From NCBI GenBank assembly GCA_002780805.1, contig PEUD01000083.1:1-5153 (forward strand): a DNA stretch of 5,153 nt, read 5' to 3'. The stretch comes from Candidatus Omnitrophica bacterium CG02_land_8_20_14_3_00__42_8 (lineage in GTDB: Bacteria > Omnitrophota > Gorgyraeia > Gorgyraeales > Gorgyraeaceae). Below the pieces are notes generated by a model that saw only the letters and a program-made list of their open reading frames with translations, had not been told where the DNA came from and ran no database searches. This document shows, piece after piece, positions 1 to 5,153 of this stretch (its first letter is position 1; every line of letters starts with the position of its first letter). The translations under genes were made by a program, and so were the position numbers.

Positions 1-15
1 ATTAACAACGTTAGC

Positions 16-21
16 AAGGAG
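16..21 (+). promoter_or_regulatory. Shine-Dalgarno site of nusA
   Basis: AAGGAG lies 7 bases before the ATG at 29, a near-ideal ribosome binding site that fixes the nusA start. The bases before it are too few to identify the upstream gene. In one frame a TAA lies at 3-5, which could be the end of rimP, the usual neighbour, but this cannot be shown. Confidence 0.85.
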
Positions 22-28
22 TGCGATA

Positions 29-1270
29 ATGAATCAGGAATTATTAGCAATCTTGGATAGTATCGAGCGGGATAAGGGGATTAAGAAAGAAATCCTTGTA
101 AAGGCAATAGAATCAGCTCTTATGAGCGCTGCCAGGAAGAACCTTGGCAAGTACGTCGAAGATATAAAAGTTGATTTTGATTCTACAACAGGAGATTTTA
201 AAGTGCTTTCAGCGGAAGGTAAAGAAGTTTCCGGGGATTTCGGCAGGATTTCCGCGCAGACAGCGAAACAAGTCATTATACAGAAGATCCGCGAGGCTGA
301 AAGGGATGTGTTATTTGAAGAGTATGAGAAGAAGGTAAATGATATTTGTTCAGGCAGCGTCCACAGATTTGAAAAAGGCATGATAGTCGTTGATCTTGGC
401 AGGGTGGAGGGGGTTTTGCCAAAAAGAGAACTTCCCCCCAATGAAGAATACAGGCAGGGCGACAGGATTAAGGCATTGATCGTAGAGGTTAAAAAGTCTT
501 CCAAAGGGCCAGAGATATTGCTTTCCAGGACAAACCCTGGTTTTGTAAAAAGGCTTTTTGAATTAGAGGTGCCTGAGATATATGAAAATATTGTAGAAAT
601 AAAGGCTGTATCAAGGGAAGCCGGAGACCGTTCAAAGATAGCCGTGTATTCCAAGGACGATAAGGTTGATCCTGTGGGCGCTTGCGTAGGCATGAGAGGA
701 CAGAGGGTTAAAAATATTGTAAGGGAATTGGGTGGAGAAAAGATAGATATAGTCCGATGGAGTATAAATATGGGCGAATTTATATCGTCCAGCCTGAGCC
801 CCGCGGAGATATCCAGCGTTAAGACAATCGAAGCTGAAAGAAAGGGAGAGGTTACAGTAGCGGATGACCAGCTTTCCCTTGCGATAGGGAAAAAAGGCCA
901 GAATGTGAGGCTTGCGGCAAAACTTACAGGGTGGAATATAGATATAAGAAGCAAGTCCGAGATAGACGAGGTAAAGGAAATTCCTATAATAGAGATATAC
1001 GGGATCGGGCCCAAGACAGAAAAAGAGCTTAAAAAGGCAGGATATGATATGGTAGGGAAAATTATCAAGCTGGACTTAAAAGAATTGACCGCTGTTAAAG
1101 GAATCGGTAAGAAGACAGCTGAGAAAATCCTTAAGTCAGCCAAAGAGCTGATGAAACAAAAGGTGCACGAGGTGAGGGATAAGAGAAATAAAGAAAATAG
1201 AGAAGCCAAGGCTGAGAAAGAAAAGGAAAAAGAAAAGGAAGCGGCTGAAGAAAATAAAACTAAGACGTAA
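29..1270 (+). CDS. nusA: Transcription termination/antitermination factor NusA
   Basis: NusA binds RNA polymerase and nascent RNA in the cytoplasm and modulates pausing, termination and antitermination. The 413-residue product shows the family order. The N-terminal polymerase-binding domain spans about 1-105 (conserved ALMSAARK helix at 30-37). The S1 RNA-binding domain spans about 106-170 (MIVVDLGRVEGVLP). KH1 carries GMRGQRVKNI at 221-230, preceded by DPVGACV. KH2 carries AIGKKGQNVRLAAKLTGW at 285-302. After KH2 comes a helix-hairpin-helix region at about 318-372, with YGIGPKT and KGIGKKTAEKI as the two hairpins, and then a Lys/Glu-rich tail at 375-413. The protein is longer than the Bacillus type, which ends near KH2, and shorter than the E. 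coli type with two acidic repeats. The ATG has a strong AAGGAG. infB follows after 92 bases, as in the usual nusA-infB cluster. Identity is near certain; the role of the charged tail is unknown. Confidence 0.98.
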   Translation: MNQELLAILDSIERDKGIKKEILVKAIESALMSAARKNLGKYVEDIKVDFDSTTGDFKVLSAEGKEVSGDFGRISAQTAKQVIIQKIREAERDVLFEEYEKKVNDICSGSVHRFEKGMIVVDLGRVEGVLPKRELPPNEEYRQGDRIKALIVEVKKSSKGPEILLSRTNPGFVKRLFELEVPEIYENIVEIKAVSREAGDRSKIAVYSKDDKVDPVGACVGMRGQRVKNIVRELGGEKIDIVRWSINMGEFISSSLSPAEISSVKTIEAERKGEVTVADDQLSLAIGKKGQNVRLAAKLTGWNIDIRSKSEIDEVKEIPIIEIYGIGPKTEKELKKAGYDMVGKIIKLDLKELTAVKGIGKKTAEKILKSAKELMKQKVHEVRDKRNKENREAKAEKEKEKEKEAAEENKTKT

Positions 1271-1298
1271 TTTTATTGTATGGAGATTTAAAGATCTT

Positions 1299-1345
1299 CG
1301 GGCAGGGCAAGGCGCTGCTACGGGCAGAGCAAGCTCTGCGGCTAC
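1299..1345 (+). repeat. REP-like palindromic repeat, two imperfect tandem copies
   Basis: Two related units sit head to tail in the nusA-infB gap: 1299-1320 and 1321-1345. Both begin CGGGCAGRGCAAG and end near CTGC..TAC. Copy 2 holds a perfect 7-bp stem, GCAGAGC at 1324-1330 and GCTCTGC at 1333-1339, around AA. Copy 1 can form a weaker version (GCAG 1302-1305 with CTGC 1315-1318, plus an inner GC/GC). The 5-base word GCTAC flanks copy 2 directly (1317-1321 and 1341-1345). No T-run follows, so it is not a typical terminator. From memory, GCAGAGC-AA-GCTCTGC cores are common in dispersed repeats of bacterial genomes. Copy number in this genome is unknown. Confidence 0.7.
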
Positions 1346-1351
1346 AAGATG

Positions 1352-1358
1352 AGAAGGG
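1352..1358 (+). promoter_or_regulatory. Shine-Dalgarno site of infB
   Basis: AGAAGGG precedes two adjacent ATG codons, at 1363 (4 bases after the site) and 1366 (7 bases after it). It supports initiation here and not at the TTG at 1276, which has no purine-rich site before it. Confidence 0.7.
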
Positions 1359-1362
1359 TGGG

Positions 1363-3534
1363 ATGATGGGGATAAGGGTTCATGAGTTGGCTAAGGAATT
1401 GGGCGTAAGCAGTAAGGAGCTCATAGATAAGCTTCATGCCCTGAAGATAGATGTCAAAGGGCATATGAGCGCTTTGGATGATGACACAGCGTTTCTTGTA
1501 AAAGAGGAGTTGAAGCCGTCCCCTACAAAAGCCCGCGGAATTACGCGGAAACATGTGAAGGTAAAAGGGCCAGAAAAAAAGGCCAAGGCGCCGGCCAAAG
1601 TAAAGGCGCCAAAAAAGGCCAAAGAGCCAAAGATAGAGGCCAAAGAGCCAAAGATAGAGGCCGTAAAGGTAGAGGCCCCAAAGGTTGAAGAAAAAAAGAT
1701 TGGAATTAAAGAACAGAAGATAGAAGAAATAAAAGAAGAACATGATACTGCAGGGACAGCACAATGTGCTGTCCCTGTCAAGGTATTAAAAATAGATTTT
1801 CCGATAGTTATCAAAGATATTGCTATAAAGTTATGCGTAAGGCCTGCGGACATTCTTAAAAAACTCCTGGATAGAAAAGTGCTCGCTACGATAAATCAGG
1901 CGCTTGACGAGGAAACTACGCGTTCAATCTGCGGAGATTTCGGATATACGATTGAAAAACTTCCTAGTTTTGAGGAAACTTATTTAGCGGGGCTTGATAA
2001 GACAGCGGATCCTAAAAAACTCAGGCCAAGGGCGCCTGTAGTTACTTTTATGGGCCATGTTGATCACGGAAAAACATCTCTTCTTGACGCCATCAGAAAA
2101 ACAAAGGTTGTTGATAAAGAAGCAGGGGGGATCACTCAGCATATAGGCGCGTATGAAGTAATGCTTCCTAAGGGAAATGTAACGTTTCTGGATACACCCG
2201 GCCACGCCGCGTTTACCGCGATGCGTGCGAGAGGCGCAAACGTTACTGATATTGTTGTCCTTGTAGTCGCGGCTGATGACGGCATAATGCCGCAAACGAT
2301 AGAGGCCATAAACCATGCCCGCGCCGCAGGCGTTACCATAGTGGTCGCTATAAATAAAATTGATAAACAGAACATTAATTTAGACAAGGTTAAAAAACAA
2401 TTAGTGGAACAAGGCCTTACTCCTGAAGAATGGGGCGGGAAGACTATAACGGTAGGCGTTTCCGCAAAGACCGGGCAGGGTATTGATTCTTTATTGGAGA
2501 TGCTGCTTCTTGAAGCGGAATTATTGGAATTAAAAGCAAACCCCGAACAATCTGCCGTAGGGGTAGTAATAGAAGCAGGGCTTTCCAAAGGCAAGGGGCC
2601 TATAGCTACTGTGCTTGTATCAAACGGCACTTTAAAAATAGGCGATACGGTCATTGCAGGGCTTAATTACGGCAGGATAAAGGCAATGCTGGATGATAAA
2701 GGCCGCAGGGTTATGTCAGCCGGCCCGGTAAAGCCGGTTGAAATACTGGGACTTTCAGGGGCCCCAAAAGCAGGGGAAAGATTTTATGTGATAGCGGATG
2801 AGAAGAAAGCAAGAGATATTGCAGCCGCAAGACAAATGGAAGCGGAAAAGAAAAAACTTGCAGGTAAGACCTCTAAAATTACCCTTGAAGAGCTTTATAA
2901 TAAGATAAAGGCAGGAGAAGTAAAGGAACTGAAGATAGTCATAAAAGCTGACGTGCAGGGGTCTCTGGAAGCTATAAAGGGTTCTCTTGAAAGATTAAGC
3001 ACAGAGGAGGTAAAGCTTTCAGTGATGCACAGCCAGGTAGGGGATATCAATGAATCTGACGTGATGCTGGCTTCGGCTTCAAACGCGATAATCTTAGGGT
3101 TTCATGTTAATCCGACGAGTGAGGCAAGCGCATTGGCTAAGCAGGAAGAGGTTGAGATAAGGATTTACAGCATAATTTATGAGATAGTTGATGAGGTTCA
3201 GGCTGCCATGGAAGGCATGCTGGAGCCTGTCATAGAAGAGGTTTTCTTAGGCAGGGCCGAGGTAAGGCAGGTTTTTAATGTCTCAAAGACAGGGGTAGTG
3301 GCAGGGTGTTTTATTTCAAAAGGCAGGGTTCCGCGGGATGCTGTATGTAAACTTATAAGAGAAAAAGAGATTGTTTTTAAAGGCAAGATGAGCTCATTGA
3401 AACACTTTAAAGATGATTTAAAGGAAGCAAAAGAAGGGTTTGAGTGCGGAATCAGTTTGGGGTTTAAAGATATACAAAAGGGGGATCTGATAGAAGCTAT
3501 CGAAGTCAGAAAAGTGGCAAGGAGATTGAAATAG
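1363..3534 (+). CDS. infB: Translation initiation factor IF-2
   Basis: IF2 is the GTPase that brings fMet-tRNA to the 30S subunit and promotes subunit joining. The 723-residue product begins with an IF2 N-terminal domain (IRVHELAKELGVSSKELIDKL, 4-24). A Lys/Glu/Pro/Ala linker follows at about 50-138, then a second IF2_N-type domain at about 140-200. The G domain has all motifs: GHVDHGKT (231-238), switch I GGITQHIG (255-262), DTPGH (277-281), NKID (331-334) and SAK (367-369). Domain II (about 392-479), domain III (about 503-611) and the C-terminal fMet-tRNA-binding domain (about 616-719) follow. The start at 1363, or the adjacent ATG at 1366, is chosen from the AGAAGGG site and the family N-terminus; the frame is open back to a TTG at 1276, but that stretch reads through a repeat. 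The linker contains a 7-residue duplication and a palindrome-encoded insert. trpS follows where rbfA would be usual. Confidence 0.98.
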   Translation: MMGIRVHELAKELGVSSKELIDKLHALKIDVKGHMSALDDDTAFLVKEELKPSPTKARGITRKHVKVKGPEKKAKAPAKVKAPKKAKEPKIEAKEPKIEAVKVEAPKVEEKKIGIKEQKIEEIKEEHDTAGTAQCAVPVKVLKIDFPIVIKDIAIKLCVRPADILKKLLDRKVLATINQALDEETTRSICGDFGYTIEKLPSFEETYLAGLDKTADPKKLRPRAPVVTFMGHVDHGKTSLLDAIRKTKVVDKEAGGITQHIGAYEVMLPKGNVTFLDTPGHAAFTAMRARGANVTDIVVLVVAADDGIMPQTIEAINHARAAGVTIVVAINKIDKQNINLDKVKKQLVEQGLTPEEWGGKTITVGVSAKTGQGIDSLLEMLLLEAELLELKANPEQSAVGVVIEAGLSKGKGPIATVLVSNGTLKIGDTVIAGLNYGRIKAMLDDKGRRVMSAGPVKPVEILGLSGAPKAGERFYVIADEKKARDIAAARQMEAEKKKLAGKTSKITLEELYNKIKAGEVKELKIVIKADVQGSLEAIKGSLERLSTEEVKLSVMHSQVGDINESDVMLASASNAIILGFHVNPTSEASALAKQEEVEIRIYSIIYEIVDEVQAAMEGMLEPVIEEVFLGRAEVRQVFNVSKTGVVAGCFISKGRVPRDAVCKLIREKEIVFKGKMSSLKHFKDDLKEAKEGFECGISLGFKDIQKGDLIEAIEVRKVARRLK
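1621..1662 (+). repeat. 21-bp exact tandem duplication inside infB linker
   Basis: Two identical 21-base units (1621-1641 and 1642-1662) encode KEPKIEA twice, residues 87-93 and 94-100 of IF2. The four bases GGCC also precede each unit, so the exact repeat extends slightly to the left. The unit is a multiple of three, so the frame is kept. It lies in the disordered, compositionally biased linker, where length varies widely between species. This fits recent replication slippage. Confidence 0.9.
1751..1777 (+). repeat. 27-bp near-perfect palindrome inside infB coding sequence
   Basis: The arms 1751-1763 (CAGGGACAGCACA) and 1765-1777 (TGTGCTGTCCCTG) are exact reverse complements around a single A at 1764. 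As RNA this gives a stem of about 12 bp with a 3-base loop. It is translated in frame as AGTAQCAVPV (residues 130-139), a short non-charged stretch with a Cys, unlike the surrounding Lys/Glu-rich linker. It sits just before the second IF2_N-type domain. The GGGACAGCACA core resembles dispersed palindromes I recall from other bacterial genomes, so it is probably a mobile-type repeat tolerated in a linker. That origin is inferred. Confidence 0.85.
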
Positions 3535-3640
3535 TTCTCGACTCGGCCCGCCACCACAACAATGGCGGGCCTCGCTCGAACAATATTTCTAATATTCTTC
3601 GAGCGGTCACGAGATCATATTATGAAAGCAGAGTCGAGAA
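3535..3640 (+). repeat. 106-bp multi-hairpin palindromic element between infB and trpS
   Basis: The element starts at the base after the infB stop codon and ends just before the trpS ribosome binding site. The ends are a perfect 10-bp inverted repeat, TTCTCGACTC (3535-3544) and GAGTCGAGAA (3631-3640). Inside is a 9-bp perfect hairpin, GGCCCGCCA (3545-3553) with TGGCGGGCC (3563-3571) and a 9-base loop. Next comes a long hairpin, CGCTCGAA (3573-3580) with TTCGAGCG (3598-3605), continued after one C-C mismatch by AATATT (3582-3587) with AATATT (3591-3596) around TCT. A weak TCAT/ATGA hairpin lies at 3615-3625. There is no trailing T-run, tRNA signature or T-box motif. It is best read as a composite REP/BIME-like repeat or a small non-autonomous mobile element. 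It could also act as an mRNA-stabilising or processing structure. Confidence 0.85.
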
Positions 3641-3642
3641 GC

Positions 3643-3647
3643 AAGGA
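3643..3647 (+). promoter_or_regulatory. Shine-Dalgarno site of trpS
   Basis: AAGGA lies 4 bases before the ATG at 3652. The context AGCAAGGA also precedes nusA. The spacing is slightly short, but the site supports 3652 over the in-frame ATG at 3562, which lies inside the first hairpin of the upstream repeat. Confidence 0.7.
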
Positions 3648-3651
3648 TAGC

Positions 3652-4632
3652 ATGAAAAATAGGATTCTAAGCGGGATGAGGCCGACCGGGCCGTTACATC
3701 TGGGTCATTTATTCGGCGCGCTTGATAACTGGGTAAAACTCCAGGATAAATATGATTGCTTTTTCATGATTGCGGACTGGCACGCGATGATGAGCGAATA
3801 TGAAGACCCGTCAAAGCTTTCCAGATTTACAATAGAATGCGCCGCAGACTGGATAGCATGCGGCATAGACCCTGAAAAAAGCACTGTTTTTATACAATCT
3901 CACGTAAAAGAGCACCTGGAATTGTACATGGTGTTTTCTAACTTTGTGCCTCTTGGATGGCTGGAGAGATGCCCGACATACAAAGAACAGCTCAGAGAGA
4001 TTAAGGCCAGAGAATTGCATACATATGCATTTCTTGGTTATCCTGTTTTACAGGCGGCAGACATATTGATGTACAAGGCGGATATAGTACCTGTCGGTAA
4101 GGACCAGGTCCCGCATATTGAACTTACTAATGATATCGCGGAAAAATTCAACAGCCTGTATGGAAGTATGTTTTCTCCGATAAAGCCGCTTCTTACTAAA
4201 ATTCCAAAATTTCTCGGCACAGATGGCAGAAAGATGAGCAAGTCTTATGACAATTCTATCACGCTGGGGGATACGGAAGAGATTATAAAAAAGAAATGTT
4301 CGTCGATGTTTACAGACCCTGAGAGAATAAAATTATCAGACAGAGGGCATCCTGAAAAATGCAATGTTTACGCGTACTATAATTTGTTTAAAAAAGAATG
4401 CGGCCCAAAGGTTTATGACTATTGTGTAAAGGCAAAAGCCGGATGCACAGAATGCAAGAAAAATTTAGGAGGTATTGTTTCCGATTATCTGACGGATATA
4501 AGGCATAAAAGAGAAGAGCTTTTGAAAGATAAAGATAAGATTCGTTCAATTCTGGAAAAAGGCGGCGTCAAGGCCGGCAAGGCGGCGTCTGAGACAATGG
4601 ATAAAGTGAAAAAAGCGATAGGGCTAATGTAA
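3652..4632 (+). CDS. trpS: Tryptophanyl-tRNA synthetase, probable iron-sulfur type
   Basis: TrpRS attaches tryptophan to tRNA(Trp) using ATP, in the cytoplasm. The 326-residue product has the class I signatures: PLHLGHL at 14-20 (HIGH motif) and KMSKS at 194-198. Between them are conserved blocks of the TrpRS family, LGYPVLQAADILMY (128-141) and PVGKDQVPHIELTNDIAEKFN (147-167). Its length matches bacterial TrpRS. The C-terminal, anticodon-side domain has Cys237, Cys258, Cys265 and Cys268, spaced C-x20-C-x6-C-x2-C. This closely resembles the [4Fe-4S] motif described for Thermotoga maritima TrpRS (C-x22-C-x6-C-x2-C), so a bound cluster is likely but inferred. The start at 3652 fits the family N-terminus (ILSGMRPTGPLHLGHL) and the AAGGA site; a longer form from 3562 would add 30 residues encoded by the upstream repeat. 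scpA follows after 52 bases. Confidence 0.97.
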   Translation: MKNRILSGMRPTGPLHLGHLFGALDNWVKLQDKYDCFFMIADWHAMMSEYEDPSKLSRFTIECAADWIACGIDPEKSTVFIQSHVKEHLELYMVFSNFVPLGWLERCPTYKEQLREIKARELHTYAFLGYPVLQAADILMYKADIVPVGKDQVPHIELTNDIAEKFNSLYGSMFSPIKPLLTKIPKFLGTDGRKMSKSYDNSITLGDTEEIIKKKCSSMFTDPERIKLSDRGHPEKCNVYAYYNLFKKECGPKVYDYCVKAKAGCTECKKNLGGIVSDYLTDIRHKREELLKDKDKIRSILEKGGVKAGKAASETMDKVKKAIGLM

Positions 4633-4640
4633 GAAGAATG

Positions 4641-4668
4641 GTCATTGCGAGCGAAGCGAAGCAATGAC
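4641..4668 (+). repeat. REP-like palindrome between trpS and scpA
   Basis: GTCATTGC (4641-4648) and GCAATGAC (4661-4668) form a perfect 8-bp stem around a 12-base loop containing GCGAA twice in tandem. The sequence starts 8 bases after the trpS stop. The minus strand reads SLLRFARND, a peptide familiar as a spurious translation of the widespread GTCATTGCGAGCGAAGCGAAGCAAT repeat class in bacterial genomes. No T-run follows, so it is not a standard terminator. It may protect the trpS 3' end or be a neutral repeat. Confidence 0.85.
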
Positions 4669-4684
4669 ATACACATTAAACATT

Positions 4685-5153
4685 ATGTCATATAAGGTAA
4701 AATTAGACGTATTTGAAGGCCCGCTGGATTTATTGTTATATCTGATAAAGAAAAACGAGATAGATATTTATGATATCCCGATAGCTGCCATTACGGAGCA
4801 GTATCTGGAATATCTTGAACTCATGCGGATGCTGGACCTCAATATCGCGGGTGAGTTTTTGGTGATTGCCGCGACCCTGATACACATAAAAAGCAAGATG
4901 CTTCTTCCGCCTGACGAGAAGGAGCTTTTACCTGAAGAGGAAGAAGATCCGAGAGAAGAGCTTGTGCGCAGGCTCGTGGAATATAAAAAATTCAAAGAGG
5001 TCGCCGGGATTTTACAGGGCCTTGAAGGCCAGAGAAAAAAGATGTTTACGAGGGATATCCCTTTTGAGGTTGAGCCCGGAGAGGTTTTTTTTGAGGCAAG
5101 TTTATTTGACCTGATAGCAGCCTTTACAAGGGTGCTTAAAGATGTCCCGAAGG
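4685..5153 (+). CDS. scpA: Segregation and condensation protein A (5' part)
   Basis: ScpA is the kleisin subunit of the bacterial condensin Smc-ScpA-ScpB and bridges the SMC heads during chromosome compaction and segregation. The visible 156 residues start MSYKVKLDVFEGPLDLLLYLIKK, with the diagnostic FEGPLDLLL block at 10-18. The family-typical stretch LNIAGEFLVIAATLIHIKSKMLLP follows at about 52-75. An acidic segment (about 77-90) leads into a helical region with PREELVRRLVEYKKFK, also typical. The window ends inside the gene; full ScpA is usually about 230-270 residues, so roughly the last third, with the C-terminal winged helix, is missing. No Shine-Dalgarno site is visible before the ATG at 4685. 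An in-frame ATG at 4664, inside the upstream palindrome, would add seven residues (MTYTLNI) and is less likely. scpB is expected downstream by analogy. Confidence 0.96.
   Translation, partial: MSYKVKLDVFEGPLDLLLYLIKKNEIDIYDIPIAAITEQYLEYLELMRMLDLNIAGEFLVIAATLIHIKSKMLLPPDEKELLPEEEEDPREELVRRLVEYKKFKEVAGILQGLEGQRKKMFTRDIPFEVEPGEVFFEASLFDLIAAFTRVLKDVPK

Noticed and set aside
34..1209. A 391-codon open frame on the minus strand opposite nusA
   Set aside because: It is a shadow of nusA: its product is Ser/Phe/Leu/Ile-rich low-quality sequence with no family motif, while the plus strand encodes an unmistakable NusA.
1621..1662. CRISPR-like or regulatory tandem repeat
   Set aside because: Only two adjacent copies without spacers, in frame and coding within the IF2 linker.
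3535..3640. tRNA-like cloverleaf gene
   Set aside because: The branched fold superficially resembles one, but stem lengths, missing T-loop sequence and missing anticodon-arm geometry do not fit a tRNA.
3535..3651. T-box or tryptophan-responsive leader upstream of trpS
   Set aside because: The stretch is short, lacks a T-box core sequence and a terminator with T-run, and shows no run of Trp codons. The inverted ends are better explained by a repeat element.
4561..4589. Direct repeat GGCGGCGTC (4561-4569 and 4581-4589) in the trpS 3' end
   Set aside because: Nine bases in different codon phases within Gly/Ala/Lys-rich coding sequence; likely chance.
4641..4668. Rho-independent terminator after trpS
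   Set aside because: The 8-bp stem has a 12-base loop and no T-run follows; the sequence matches a dispersed repeat class instead.
4485..4676. Minus-strand 63-codon frame over the trpS end
   Set aside because: It is antisense to trpS and its start is the translated palindrome (LLRFARND), a known type of false gene call.

Overview
This is a forward-strand run of bacterial housekeeping genes: nusA (complete), infB (complete), trpS (complete) and the 5' part of scpA (cut by the window end). All four are recognised from family motifs. The genes link transcription elongation/antitermination (NusA), translation initiation (IF2), tryptophan charging of tRNA (TrpRS) and chromosome organisation (ScpA). 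No promoter or intrinsic terminator is visible, so co-transcription is plausible but not shown.

The organism is a bacterium of moderate GC with AAGG-type Shine-Dalgarno sequences. nusA-infB is the conserved start of the rimP-nusA-infB-rbfA-truB cluster, but here no ylxR lies between nusA and infB, and infB is followed by trpS-scpA instead of rbfA. The many palindromic repeats and the cysteine-rich TrpRS suggest an uncultured lineage such as Omnitrophota or a deltaproteobacterial relative. This placement is a low-confidence inference.

Layout: 1-28 leader with RBS; 29-1270 nusA; 1271-1362 gap with a tandem palindromic repeat; about 1363-3534 infB, whose linker carries a 21-bp tandem duplication and a 27-bp near-perfect palindrome kept in frame; 3535-3651 gap almost wholly filled by a 106-bp multi-hairpin element; 3652-4632 trpS; 4633-4684 gap with a short REP-like palindrome; 4685 to the end, scpA (partial).

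The unusual content is the repeats. All three intergenic gaps hold a palindromic element, and a fourth lies inside the infB reading frame at a domain linker. The four look like different sequence families. The second notable point is that TrpRS has four cysteines (C-x20-C-x6-C-x2-C) close to the iron-sulfur motif known from the Thermotoga enzyme. I see no defence system, CRISPR, transposase or novel gene cluster here.
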